A stretch of DNA of 64,000 nucleotides from Streptomyces sp. NBC_00249. Its GTDB lineage: Bacteria > Actinomycetota > Actinomycetes > Streptomycetales > Streptomycetaceae. A program made the translations under genes and the position numbers. The stretch is taken from the NCBI RefSeq assembly GCF_026342355.1, contig NZ_JAPEMV010000007.1, forward strand, positions 62,001 through 126,000, in the 5' to 3' direction. The notes below the pieces were generated by a model. It was not told where the DNA came from, made no database searches, and saw only the letters and a list, made by a program, of their open reading frames with translations. Shown here piece after piece: positions 53,441-61,541 of this stretch (positions are counted from its first letter, which is position 1; every line of letters begins with the position of its first letter).

Positions 53441-54520
53441 ATGGTCCGCGCCGCCATCCTGCCCGCCGTAGGAGCCCCGCTGGAGATACGGGAGATCGTG
53501 CTGCCCGACCCCGGACCCGGGCAGGTCCGGGTCCGGCTCGCCGCGGCCGGGGTCTGCCACTCCGACCTCTCCCTCACCGACGGCACCATGCGGGTGCCCG
53601 TCCCCGCCGTTCTCGGTCACGAGGGCGCGGGGACGGTCCTCGCCGTCGGCGAGGGCGTCACCCACGTCGCCCCCGGCGACGGCGTGGTGCTCAACTGGGC
53701 CCCCTCCTGCGGGGAGTGCCACCACTGCCGGATCGGCGAGGTCTGGCTCTGCGCCAAGGCCCTGACCGGAGTGGGCGCGGTCTACGCCCATGACGCCGAA
53801 GGCACCGAACTGCACCCCGGGCTCAACGTCGCCGCCTTCGCCGAGGAGACCGTCGTCGCTGCGAACTGCGTCCTGCCCGCGCCCGCCGGGATCCCGCTCG
53901 CCGAAGCCGCGCTGCTCGGCTGCGCGGTACTGACCGGCTACGGCGCCGTCCACCACAGCGCCCGCGTCCGCGCGGGGGAGTCGGTGGCCGTCTTCGGTGT
54001 CGGCGGGGTCGGCCTCGCCGCGCTCCAGGCGGCCCGGATCGCCGGGGCGGGCCCGATCGTCGCAGTCGACGTCTCCCCGGCCAAGGAGGAACTCGCCCGC
54101 GCCGCCGGAGCCACCGACTTCGTCCTGGCCTGCGACACCACCGCCAAGCAGATCCGCGCCCTCACCGGCGGACAGGGCGCGGACGTGGCCGTCGAGTGCG
54201 TCGGCCGGGCGGAGACCATCCGCGGGGCCTGGGAGTCGACCCGCCGGGGCGGCCGCACCACGGTCGTCGGTATCGGCGGCAAGGACCAGCAGGTCACCTT
54301 CCACGCGCTGGAGATCTTCCACTTCGCCCGTACCCTCACCGGCTGCGTCTACGGCAACAGCGATCCGGCGCGCGACCTCCCGGTGATCGCCGACCACGTC
54401 CGCGCCGGCCGCCTCGACCTCGGCGCGCTGGTCACCGACCGCATCACCCTCGACGGCATCCCGGCCGCCTTCGACGCCATGCTCGCGGGCAAGGGCGGCC
54501 GCTCCCTGGTGATCTTCTGA
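53441..54520 (+). CDS. Zinc-dependent alcohol dehydrogenase (MDR family)
   Basis: A 359-residue medium-chain dehydrogenase. Catalytic zinc residues are Cys39 (GVCHSD) and His60-Glu61 (LGHEGAG). The structural zinc lobe has Cys90, Cys93, Cys96 and Cys104 (CGECHHCRIGEVWLC). The Rossmann motif is VFGVGGVGLAALQ. It oxidises a primary or secondary alcohol with NAD(P)+; the related Zn-MDR group includes mycothiol/NDMA-linked enzymes. It follows the ALDH gene by 58 nt, likely on one transcript, and precedes a TetR gene convergently. Confidence 0.92.
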   Translation: MVRAAILPAVGAPLEIREIVLPDPGPGQVRVRLAAAGVCHSDLSLTDGTMRVPVPAVLGHEGAGTVLAVGEGVTHVAPGDGVVLNWAPSCGECHHCRIGEVWLCAKALTGVGAVYAHDAEGTELHPGLNVAAFAEETVVAANCVLPAPAGIPLAEAALLGCAVLTGYGAVHHSARVRAGESVAVFGVGGVGLAALQAARIAGAGPIVAVDVSPAKEELARAAGATDFVLACDTTAKQIRALTGGQGADVAVECVGRAETIRGAWESTRRGGRTTVVGIGGKDQQVTFHALEIFHFARTLTGCVYGNSDPARDLPVIADHVRAGRLDLGALVTDRITLDGIPAAFDAMLAGKGGRSLVIF

Positions 54521-54541
54521 CCCACCAGCCGCCCGCCCCCG

Positions 54542-55189
54542 TCAGGGGGTCGGGTGGGTGGGTAGGGCTTCGTACTGGAGGGTCAGGCCGTCCAGGAGTG
54601 CCGTCAGGCCCGTCTCGAAGGCGCCCTCGTCGACCTCGCGCCGGCGTTCCGCCAGGAGGTGCGCCCGGCCCAGGTGCGGGTAGTCCGCCGGGTCGTACGC
54701 CGTCTCGTCGTCCACGAAACCCCGGGCGAAGGAGGCCACCGCCGAGCCCAGGATGAAGTACCGCATCAGCGCGCCGATCCGGGTCGCGTGCCCCGCCGGC
54801 CAGCCCGCCGCCGTCATCGCGCCGAACACCGCGTCGGCGACCCGCAGGCCCGCCGGGCGCCGCCCCGGCCCGCGCGCCAGCACCGGCACGATGTTCGGGT
54901 GGTCGGCGAGGGCGTCGCGGTAGGAGTGCGCCCAGTCGTGCAGGGCCCCGCGCCAGTCCCGGGAGCCGTCGAACATCGACAGGTCGACCCGCGCGCTCAC
55001 CGCGTCCGCCACCGCCTCCAGGATCGCGTCCTTGGTGCGGAAGTGGTTGTACAGGGAGGGCCCGCTGACGCCGAGCGCGGCCGCCAGCCGGCGCGTCGAC
55101 ACCGCCTCCAGCCCCTCCGCGTCCACCAGCGCGCCCGCCGCCTCGACGATGCGGTCTCTGCTGAGGAGGGGCTTGCGCGGTCTGGCCAT
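54542..55189 (-). CDS. TetR/AcrR regulator of the dehydrogenase cluster
   Basis: A 215-residue protein. The HTH (residues ~10-57) reads LSRDRIVEAAGALVDAEGLEAVS and TRRLAAALGVSGPSLYNHFRTKDAILEAV. A C-terminal FadR/TetR_C-like region follows (LARGPGRRPAGLRVADAVFG). The ATG at 55189 is at the junction with the divergent acyl-CoA dehydrogenase; the operator AACTACCGGTGCTAGTT lies between them. It probably also binds the second copy upstream of the aldehyde dehydrogenase. Confidence 0.88.
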   Translation of the reverse strand: MARPRKPLLSRDRIVEAAGALVDAEGLEAVSTRRLAAALGVSGPSLYNHFRTKDAILEAVADAVSARVDLSMFDGSRDWRGALHDWAHSYRDALADHPNIVPVLARGPGRRPAGLRVADAVFGAMTAAGWPAGHATRIGALMRYFILGSAVASFARGFVDDETAYDPADYPHLGRAHLLAERRREVDEGAFETGLTALLDGLTLQYEALPTHPTP

Positions 55190-55218
55190 GCGCCACATAG
55201 TAGGCCCTGCCCGCCCTA

Positions 55219-55235
55219 AACTACCGGTGCTAGTT
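55219..55235. promoter_or_regulatory. AACTACCG-type operator between TetR and acyl-CoA dehydrogenase
   Basis: AACTACCGGTGCTAGTT, 15 of 17 bases identical to the site at 51891-51907, sits 30 nt upstream of the TetR ATG (55189) and 30 nt before the acyl-CoA dehydrogenase start (55266). Autoregulation and coordinate control of both directions are the simplest reading. Confidence 0.68.
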
Positions 55236-55265
55236 AAAGGCCCGGACCGCGCCCGGAGGCACCCC

Positions 55266-56417
55266 GTGAACCTGGAGCTCAGCGAGGAACAGGACGCCGT
55301 CCGCCGGCTCGCCCGCGCGTTCACCGAGCGCGAGATCGCCCCGTACGCCGCCGAGTGGGACCGCGCCGAGAGCGTCGACCGGGCCATCGTGAAGAAGCTC
55401 GGCGACCTCGGCTTCCTCGGCCTCACCGTCCCCGAGGAGTACGGCGGCAGCGGCGGCGACCACCTCTCCTACGTCCTCGTCACCGAGGAACTCGGCCGCG
55501 GGGACTCCGCCGTGCGCGGCATCGTCTCCGTCTCCCTCGGCCTCGTCGCCAAGACCCTCGCCGCCTGGGGCACCGAGGAGCAGAAGCGGGTCTGGCTGCC
55601 CCGCCTGTGCTCCGGCGACGCCCTCGGCTGCTTCGGCCTGACGGAGCCCGGCACCGGTTCCGACGCAGCCGCCCTCACCACCCGCGCCGTGCGCGAGGGG
55701 GACGCGTACGTGGTCAGCGGCAGCAAGATGTTCATCACCAACGGCACCTGGGCCGACGTCGTCCTCCTCTTCGCCCGCACGAACCCCGACCCCGGCCACC
55801 GCGGGATCTCCGCCTTCCTCGTCCCGGCCGACACCCCCGGCCTGACCCGCCGCGAGATCCACGGCAAGCTCGGACTGCGCGGTCAGGCCACTGCCGAACT
55901 CATCCTCGACGGCGTCCGCGTACCCGCCTCGGCGATGCTCGGCCCCGAGGGCAAGGGCTTCTCCGTCGCCATGTCGGCCCTGGCCAAGGGGCGGATGTCG
56001 GTGGCCGCCGGCTGCGTCGGCATCGCCCAGGCGGCGCTGGACGCGGCGGTCTCGTACGCGGCCGGGCGCGAACAGTTCGGCAAGCCGATCGCCCACCACC
56101 AGCTGGTGCAGGAACTGATCGCCGACATCTCCGTGGACGTGGACGCCGCCCGGCTGCTGACCTGGCGGGTCGCCGACCTCGTCGACCGCGGGCAGCCCTT
56201 CGCCACCGAGGCCTCCACCGCCAAGCTGTTCGCCTCCGAGGCCGCCGTCCGCGCCGCGAGCAACGCCCTCCAGGTCCACGGCGGTTACGGCTACATCGAC
56301 GAGTACCCGGCCGGGAAGCTGCTGCGCGACGCCCGCGTGATGACCCTCTACGAGGGCACCAGCCAGATCCAGAAACTGCTGATCGGCCGCGCCCGCACCG
56401 GAGTCTCCGCCTTCTGA
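55266..56417 (+). CDS. Acyl-CoA dehydrogenase
   Basis: A 383-residue FAD enzyme catalysing alpha,beta-desaturation of an acyl-CoA. Conserved blocks: GFLGLTVPEEYGGSGGD, FGLTEPGTGSDAAAL, SGSKMFITNGTWADVVLLFA and QALVHGGYGY-like (LQVHGGYGYIDEYP). The catalytic Glu is in LYEGTSQIQ near the C-terminus. The GTG start follows CGGAGG. It probably handles short/branched acyl-CoA rather than long chains (size typical of SCAD/IVD). It is regulated with the upstream TetR gene. Confidence 0.93.
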   Translation: MNLELSEEQDAVRRLARAFTEREIAPYAAEWDRAESVDRAIVKKLGDLGFLGLTVPEEYGGSGGDHLSYVLVTEELGRGDSAVRGIVSVSLGLVAKTLAAWGTEEQKRVWLPRLCSGDALGCFGLTEPGTGSDAAALTTRAVREGDAYVVSGSKMFITNGTWADVVLLFARTNPDPGHRGISAFLVPADTPGLTRREIHGKLGLRGQATAELILDGVRVPASAMLGPEGKGFSVAMSALAKGRMSVAAGCVGIAQAALDAAVSYAAGREQFGKPIAHHQLVQELIADISVDVDAARLLTWRVADLVDRGQPFATEASTAKLFASEAAVRAASNALQVHGGYGYIDEYPAGKLLRDARVMTLYEGTSQIQKLLIGRARTGVSAF

Positions 56418-56527
56418 ACCCCGCCTTCCGGCCCCGCCCGTGCGACCCGTCCCCCAGGGCGGGTTGAGTACGTACCCGGGTACCCGACCCCATGCGCCCG
56501 GCCCCCGCCCCCGGCGACGCTGGACCC

Positions 56528-56875
56528 ATGAACGAGACACCGGTCAAGCAGCAGAACACGGGGGCGTACTACGGCCAGGCCGTCGCCTCCTTCGGCATCG
56601 CCATCGGCGCGGTGTCCCTGGGGATCTACAACCTCGACGCCAGCGGCTGGGTGCGGGCCTTCCTCGGCATCGCCGTCCTCTACCTGACCACCTCGGCCTT
56701 CACCCTCGCCAAGGTGATCCGCGACCGCCAGGAGGTCACCCAGATCGTCACCCGCGTCGACCAGGCGCGGATGGAGAAGCTGATGGCGGAGTACGACCCG
56801 TACGCGCCCAAGCAGCCGGGGCACCCCGCCCAGGCACAGGCCGCCCGGCCCGCACAGCCCGGCCACCAGAGCTAA
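56528..56875 (+). CDS. YiaA/YiaB-family inner membrane protein
   Basis: A 115-residue protein. Two membrane helices cover residues ~18-40 (AVASFGIAIGAVSLGIYNL) and ~45-63 (FLGIAVLYLTTSAFTLAKV), separated by a short turn, the YiaAB domain. A charged cytoplasmic tail (RDRQEVTQIVTRVDQARM) and a Pro/Ala end follow. No biochemical role is known for the family. The stop TAA overlaps the TetR-type operator at 56873. Confidence 0.83.
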   Translation: MNETPVKQQNTGAYYGQAVASFGIAIGAVSLGIYNLDASGWVRAFLGIAVLYLTTSAFTLAKVIRDRQEVTQIVTRVDQARMEKLMAEYDPYAPKQPGHPAQAQAARPAQPGHQS

Positions 56876-56886
56876 GCGCTTGCTCA
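56873..56886. promoter_or_regulatory. TAAGCGCTTGCTCA operator upstream of a TetR gene
   Basis: TAAGC and GCTCA arms flank GCTT. The same 14-mer with one change occurs at 58079-58092 before the MaoC gene. The position 50 nt before the TetR start suggests autoregulation. Confidence 0.6.
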
Positions 56887-56935
56887 CCCTCGGGTAAGGT
56901 GTTCATTCCTACAAGGCGAAGAGGGTGAGCGAGCG

Positions 56936-57586
56936 ATGGACAGCGCGGCGGAGACCGGCGGCTACCAGCCGTGGTCGGAGGTCACCCCCGACGCCGCGCG
57001 GCGGCTGCTCGTCGCCGCGGTCGAGGCCTTCGCGGAGCGCGGCTACCACGCGACCACCACCCGCGACATCGCCGGCCGGGCCGGCATGAGCCCGGCCGCC
57101 CTCTACATCCACTACAAGACCAAGGAAGAGCTCCTCCACCGGATCAGCCGCATCGGGCACGACAAGGCCCTGGAGATCCTGGAGACCGCCGCCGACGGCC
57201 CCGGCAGCGCCGCCGAACGGCTCGACCAGGCCGTACGGTCCTTCGTACGCTGGCACGCCGCGCACCACACCACCGCCCGCGTGGTCCAGTACGAGCTCGA
57301 CGCCCTCGCCCCGGAACACCGCACGGAGATCGTCGCGCTGCGCCGCCAGAGCGACGCCGCCGTGCGCCGCGTCATCGCCGAGGGCGTGCGGTCGGGCGAG
57401 TTCGAGGTCCCCGACGTGCCGGGCACCACCCTCGCCGTCCTGTCCCTGTGCATCGACGTGGCCCGCTGGTTCAGCGTCGCCGGGCCGCGCACGCCCGACG
57501 AGGTCGGCGCGCTCTACGCCGACCTCGTGCTCCGCATGGTGGGGGCTCGGCCGGAGCCGGCCGCCGCCGCGCCTCAGAAGAAGTAG
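56936..57586 (+). CDS. TetR/AcrR family regulator
   Basis: A 216-residue protein. The HTH (residues ~18-65) reads DAARRLLVAAVEAFAERGYH, then TTTRDIAGRAGMSPAALYIHYKTKEELLHRI. Relatives of this type regulate fatty-acid or acyl-CoA genes in actinobacteria (fadR/KstR-like, from family memory). It is convergent with the MaoC gene, with 13 nt of overlapping 3' ends. Matching operators precede this gene and the MaoC gene. Confidence 0.87.
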   Translation: MDSAAETGGYQPWSEVTPDAARRLLVAAVEAFAERGYHATTTRDIAGRAGMSPAALYIHYKTKEELLHRISRIGHDKALEILETAADGPGSAAERLDQAVRSFVRWHAAHHTTARVVQYELDALAPEHRTEIVALRRQSDAAVRRVIAEGVRSGEFEVPDVPGTTLAVLSLCIDVARWFSVAGPRTPDEVGALYADLVLRMVGARPEPAAAAPQKK

Positions 57587-58035
57587 CGCGACACCGACTG
57601 CGCCACGCACACCGGCTTCTCGCCGCCCCGGCGCTCCACGGTCACGGTCGCCGCGACCTGCACCCCGCCGCCCGCCTCGGTGACCGACGTGATCAAGGCG
57701 GTGGCCCGCAGCAGTGAGCCCACCGGCACCGGCGCGGGGAAACGGACCTTGTCCACCCCGTAGTTGATGCCCATCCGCATGCCCTCGACCCGCATGATCT
57801 GCGGCACCAGGCTCGGCAGCAGCGACAGCGTCAGATAGCCGTGCGCGATGGTGGAACCGAAGGGTCCGTCGGCCGCCCGCTCCGGGTCCACATGGATCCA
57901 CTGGTGGTCGCCGGTTGCGTCCGCGAAGAGGTCGATCCGCTTCTGGTCCACCTCCAGCCAGTCGCTCGGGCCGAGCGGCTCGCCGACACCGGCGCTCAGC
58001 TCCTCGGCGGACGTGAAGATCCTCGGTTCGGCCAT
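57574..58035 (-). CDS. MaoC-like enoyl-CoA hydratase/dehydratase
   Basis: A 153-residue hot-dog fold protein. The hydratase motif FADATGDHQWIHVDPERA has the catalytic Asp43 and His48, followed by FGSTIAHGYLTLSLLP. It hydrates a trans-2-enoyl-CoA to the (R)-3-hydroxyacyl-CoA, so it fits beta-oxidation or polyketide/PHA precursor supply with the acyl-CoA dehydrogenase nearby. The ATG at 58035 is preceded by a TAAGCG operator copy at 58079. Confidence 0.92.
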   Translation of the reverse strand: MAEPRIFTSAEELSAGVGEPLGPSDWLEVDQKRIDLFADATGDHQWIHVDPERAADGPFGSTIAHGYLTLSLLPSLVPQIMRVEGMRMGINYGVDKVRFPAPVPVGSLLRATALITSVTEAGGGVQVAATVTVERRGGEKPVCVAQSVSRYFF

Positions 58036-58078
58036 GCCCTGCCCCTGTCTGCTGTCTTCCCGCGGCTTCCTGGACGAA

Positions 58079-58092
58079 TAAGCGTTTGCTCA
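58079..58092. promoter_or_regulatory. TAAGCGTTTGCTCA operator upstream of the MaoC gene
   Basis: It matches the site at 56873-56886 in 13 of 14 bases. It lies 43 nt upstream of the MaoC ATG (58035) and about 55 nt upstream of the divergent soxR start. The regulator at 56936 is the likely binder. Confidence 0.62.
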
Positions 58093-58146
58093 GCATGGTG
58101 GGGCCCGTATGTGTATGTCAACGGACCTCCGACTACGCTCGGTCGC

Positions 58147-58596
58147 GTGCCGCAGATTCCCGAGAAAGTCCACGAACTCACCGTCGGCCAGCTGTCCGCG
58201 CGCAGCGGAGCGGCCGTCTCGGCGCTCCACTTCTACGAGGCCAAGGGCCTGATCAGCAGCAGCCGCACCTCCGGCAACCAGCGCCGCTACACCCGCGACG
58301 CACTGCGCCGGGTCGCCTTCGTGCGCGCCGCGCAGCGCGTGGGGATCCCGCTCGCCAGCATCCGCGACGCACTCTCCCAGCTGCCCGAGGAGCGCACCCC
58401 CACCAAGGAGGACTGGGCGCTGCTGTCGGAGAACTGGCGCACCGAACTCGACCAGCGGATCAACCAACTCGGCCGCCTGCGCGACCACTTGACCGACTGC
58501 ATCGGCTGCGGCTGCCTCTCCCTGGAGACCTGCGCGCTGTCCAACCCCGACGACGTCTTCGGCGAGCGCATCACCGGCTCCCGGCTGTCGCAGTAG
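58147..58596 (+). CDS. soxR: Redox-sensitive transcriptional activator SoxR
   Basis: A 149-residue MerR-family protein. The winged HTH begins LTVGQLSARSGAAVSALHFYEAKGLI, and the [2Fe-2S] cluster cysteines are C118, C121, C123 and C129 (CIGCGCLSLETC), the exact SoxR spacing. In Streptomyces SoxR responds to redox-active secreted molecules such as actinorhodin and activates a small regulon rather than a superoxide response. The GTG start is at 58147. It is convergent with the BKACE gene with a 26-nt overlap; no SoxS is expected. Confidence 0.94.
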   Translation: MPQIPEKVHELTVGQLSARSGAAVSALHFYEAKGLISSSRTSGNQRRYTRDALRRVAFVRAAQRVGIPLASIRDALSQLPEERTPTKEDWALLSENWRTELDQRINQLGRLRDHLTDCIGCGCLSLETCALSNPDDVFGERITGSRLSQ

Positions 58597-59362
58597 CGCC
58601 CGCGAGACGGGTCTCCTCCAGGGCCGCCGCCACCAGTTCGGCATTGGACCGCGCCGGCCTGCCGTCCGGCAGGCGCAGCACGTCCCCCACGCCGGTCCGC
58701 GCGCCCGCACCGCACCGCGCGGCGAGCCGCAGCACCGGCCAGGAGGCGGCGTCCCGCCCGTACAGCACCACCGGCACCGGCGGCAGCCAGCACAGCCCGG
58801 CCACCAGCGCCGGATCCGGCGCGGCCAGCTCCGCGACCAGCCGTACCGGCCCGCGGTCGGGAGCCGCCCACGCCAGGAACCGGGCCAGCGGCTCCGGCCC
58901 GGCCCCGCCCCCCAGCGGGACCACCGCGTCCACCGCCACCCCGCGCGCCAGCAGCACCTGCGCCAGCTCCCGGGCCCCCGGCTCCGCGAACCGTACGGTG
59001 GCCCGCTCCGGCAGTACCGTCCAGGACCGCACCCGCTCCAGGCGCGCGCCGGGATCCGGCTCGGCCTCGACATCGGCCGGAACCGACAGAGGTACGCGGA
59101 CCCCCGCGCCGCGCAACTCCGCCAGTACCGGCCCGACCACGCGGGGCGAGAGGCTCTCCCGCCCGCACGGCGTCCTCGGGTGCACCAGCACCTCCCCGGC
59201 CCCGGCGGCGACGGCCGCCAGCGCCGACTCCGCGAGATCCGGCGGGGACAGCGGCACGGCGGCCCCCTCGGCGGCGCCGCGCGAACCGTTCAACACGACC
59301 TGGAGCACACCGCCCGGGCCCCCACCCGGGCCCCGGCTCGCGGTCCCGCCCCGCCCGCTCAT
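58571..59362 (-). CDS. BKACE-type 3-keto-5-aminohexanoate cleavage protein, divergent
   Basis: A 263-residue TIM-barrel of the beta-keto acid cleavage family: LQVVLNGSRGAAEGAAVPL at the start, AGAGEVLVHPRTPCGRESL, VRLVAELAAPDPALVAGLC and LRLAARCGAGARTGVGDVL. Canonical members bind zinc with HxH in a VHLHxRD motif; here the block is VLVHPRT, losing the first His and the Asp. The enzyme may use a different metal mode or be inactive. ATG 59362 overlaps the upstream gene as ATGA. Substrate unknown. Confidence 0.8.
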   Translation of the reverse strand: MSGRGGTASRGPGGGPGGVLQVVLNGSRGAAEGAAVPLSPPDLAESALAAVAAGAGEVLVHPRTPCGRESLSPRVVGPVLAELRGAGVRVPLSVPADVEAEPDPGARLERVRSWTVLPERATVRFAEPGARELAQVLLARGVAVDAVVPLGGGAGPEPLARFLAWAAPDRGPVRLVAELAAPDPALVAGLCWLPPVPVVLYGRDAASWPVLRLAARCGAGARTGVGDVLRLPDGRPARSNAELVAAALEETRLAGATATAGSR

Positions 59363-59958
59363 GCCGCGCCCGCCGACGCCTGGTGGACCAGCGCGGTCTC
59401 CGCCAGCGCCGGTCTCGGCACCACGATCCCGCAGCCCCCGCACACCGGCCCGTCCCACGCCCAGGCCCCGGCCCACGCCCCGTGCCCGGCGAGGGGCGCC
59501 GGCCAGCTCAGCTCCCGCTCCCCGCACACCGGGCACGCCGTCCCCGGCTCCGACTCCAGCGCCGCGACCAGCCGCCGCAGCACCTCGCCCAGCGTCCCGT
59601 CCGGCCGCACCCCCGGATCGGCGCACCGCACCACGGCGTCCCCGCTGCCGCCCCACGCCCACTCCGGCCGGCGCACCCCGTCGTGCTTCTCCCGTCTGCG
59701 CCGCGCCGCGAACTGCCGCTCGTACTCCAGCCAGACCGCCCGCGCGTCCTCCAGCTCCTCCAGCGCCGCGACCAGCCGCAGCGGATCCGCCCCCCGGTCC
59801 TCGGGGGCGATCCCGTGCCGGTCGCACAGGTGCCACCACGTCGCCCGGTGCCCGTAGGGGGCGAACCGTTCCAGGCAGCGGCGCAGCGAATGGCGCCGCA
59901 GGGCCCGGTCGTTGCGCGCGTCGCGCACCTGATAGGCCAGACTCCGAAAACCCGCCAT
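59359..59958 (-). CDS. Hypothetical protein with C-terminal CxxC pairs
   Basis: A 199-residue protein. Its N-terminus is Arg-rich (GFRSLAYQVRDARNDRALRR). The middle has repeated Trp/charged motifs (ATWWHLCDRHGIAPED, WLEYERQFAARRRREKHD). The C-terminus carries two CxxC pairs (CPVCGERELSW and CGGCGIVVPR), a likely zinc ribbon. I know no function. The ATG 59958 follows GGCGGAGGTGAAGG. Its ATGA overlap with the BKACE gene means the two are translated together. Confidence 0.75.
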   Translation of the reverse strand: MAGFRSLAYQVRDARNDRALRRHSLRRCLERFAPYGHRATWWHLCDRHGIAPEDRGADPLRLVAALEELEDARAVWLEYERQFAARRRREKHDGVRRPEWAWGGSGDAVVRCADPGVRPDGTLGEVLRRLVAALESEPGTACPVCGERELSWPAPLAGHGAWAGAWAWDGPVCGGCGIVVPRPALAETALVHQASAGAA

Positions 59959-60110
59959 CGCACCTTCACCTCCGCCGTGCCCCTGCACCACACCCGTGTC
60001 CGCGCTACTCCGTCGAACGAAGCAGCCCTCCCCGACGTGCCCAACATGCCCTGCCGGATGTGGGCGCATGCGGGGGCGGTCGAGGCGTGCGGGTGGCACA
60101 TGGCCGGAAG

Positions 60111-61415
60111 TCAGCGCCCCATGCGCCCCGCGGCAACCACGAGCCGGGCCAGTTCCTCGTGGCAGATGTCGCTGTGCGCCCCCGACGGGGCGCCGCCCCG
60201 CCGCACCACGGAGCCCGCGTCCACGCTGACGCAACCGGCCCCCGGCAGCCCCCCGCGCAGAGCGGCGTCGAGGGTCAGGCGCGGAGCGCCCGGTACCGCC
60301 TGCACCCCGTCGTGCCCGATCGCGCCCCACCGCTCGTCGAAACCGAGCAGACCGGCCGAATCCCCCGCCATCCGGGAGGCCAGCGGATAGAAGACCCGCA
60401 GGGCGGAGTCGTAGGAGGAATGGCAGGCCACCACCGGTCCGTCCACCCTGCTCTGGAGGCCGCCCAGCGCGCCGCCGCGCCGCGTGTCGTGGGGGAGCCG
60501 TCCGCTGAAGGAGTAGTGGGAGAAGGCTCCTTGGAGCAGCGTCAGCGACTTCAGGTGGCGGGAGCCCTCCGGTGCGGCGCGCAGCGAGAAGGAGACCGCG
60601 CGGGCCCCGAAGCTGTGGCCGACCAGATGGATCCGCAGGGCCGGCCGGCGCCGCGCCAGGTCGGTGAGCACCGGACCCAGCCCGCGCTCGCCGACCACCC
60701 CCGCCCGCTTCTTCATCTCGTAGTACGTCGCCTGGCGCAGCAGCTCCTTGGCCCCGCCCCACAGTGCGCGCAGCCCGCCGCCGAGCGCGAGTCCGGGCCG
60801 CTCGGCGCCGACGGCGGGCGCGTCTGCCTCGGCCAGGGCGTCCGCCTCGGCCAGGGCGTCCGCGAGGGCCCGGCACACCGCGAGCACGTCCAGCGCGAAC
60901 AGCGCCGGCACCTCGGCCGCGGCCGCCGTCGGGGCCCCGTCGACCCGCGCCACCTCCCGTACCAGCGCCCCGAACTCGACGAGGGCCGCCTCCGACTCCG
61001 GCCGCTCCTCCAGCAGTTCGGCCACCCGGTCCAGCTCCGCCTCCCGGCCGGGCCAGAACGCCCCGAGGGCCGCCCGCGTGTCCGGGTCCAGGGTCGTACC
61101 CCGGCCCGGTCCGGCGAGGGCGCCGGGAGCCTCGAAGTCGGGTATCGGCTCGTCGGAGAAGCGGATCGAGGGCCATACGACCCCCACGTACCCCAGCCGC
61201 ACCCCCGCCCCTACCAGCCCCGGGAACGGGGCGAAGAACCGGTCGTAGAGCCGCGTCGCCGTGGAGCGGTCGCTGTTCCATCCGTGCGCGAAGACCAGCA
61301 GGTCCGTCGCCTCGATCCGGGCCACCGCCGCCCGCGTGAGCGGATCCACGTCCCCCTGGGCATCGAAGGTCAGCTCCTCGTACGGACCCACCCCGATCCC
61401 GCCGCCGTCCGCCAT
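60111..61415 (-). CDS. Alpha/beta-fold hydrolase (large)
   Basis: A 434-residue protein. An early LLVFAHGWNSDR block is the lipase-like oxyanion region; the nucleophile elbow is GHSFGAR. A long insert between them contains helices and a LAEADA tandem repeat (ADALAEADALAEADAP), encoded by an 18-nt repeat at 60826-60865. The C-terminus (SGAHSDICHEELARLV) supplies a His. No signal peptide. Older Streptomyces annotation has called relatives serine/threonine kinases, which the sequence does not support. Substrate unknown. 61416-61541 is a short gene-free gap. Confidence 0.8.
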   Translation of the reverse strand: MADGGGIGVGPYEELTFDAQGDVDPLTRAAVARIEATDLLVFAHGWNSDRSTATRLYDRFFAPFPGLVGAGVRLGYVGVVWPSIRFSDEPIPDFEAPGALAGPGRGTTLDPDTRAALGAFWPGREAELDRVAELLEERPESEAALVEFGALVREVARVDGAPTAAAAEVPALFALDVLAVCRALADALAEADALAEADAPAVGAERPGLALGGGLRALWGGAKELLRQATYYEMKKRAGVVGERGLGPVLTDLARRRPALRIHLVGHSFGARAVSFSLRAAPEGSRHLKSLTLLQGAFSHYSFSGRLPHDTRRGGALGGLQSRVDGPVVACHSSYDSALRVFYPLASRMAGDSAGLLGFDERWGAIGHDGVQAVPGAPRLTLDAALRGGLPGAGCVSVDAGSVVRRGGAPSGAHSDICHEELARLVVAAGRMGR

Positions 61416-61541
61416 GACGTCCCCCTCCCCGCCGCGCCCCGCGGCACCGCCCGCCGAGCTCGCAGCATCTCGCCGCGCGTGCCGTCCGGCCAGCCCCGCG
61501 GCAGCACGGGATCGGCGACCGAGCGGGGCGGGCGTCCGGGT

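Noticed and set aside
60826..60865. 18-nt direct repeats as an intergenic element
   Set aside because: They are in frame and encode the LAEADA repeats of the hydrolase insert.
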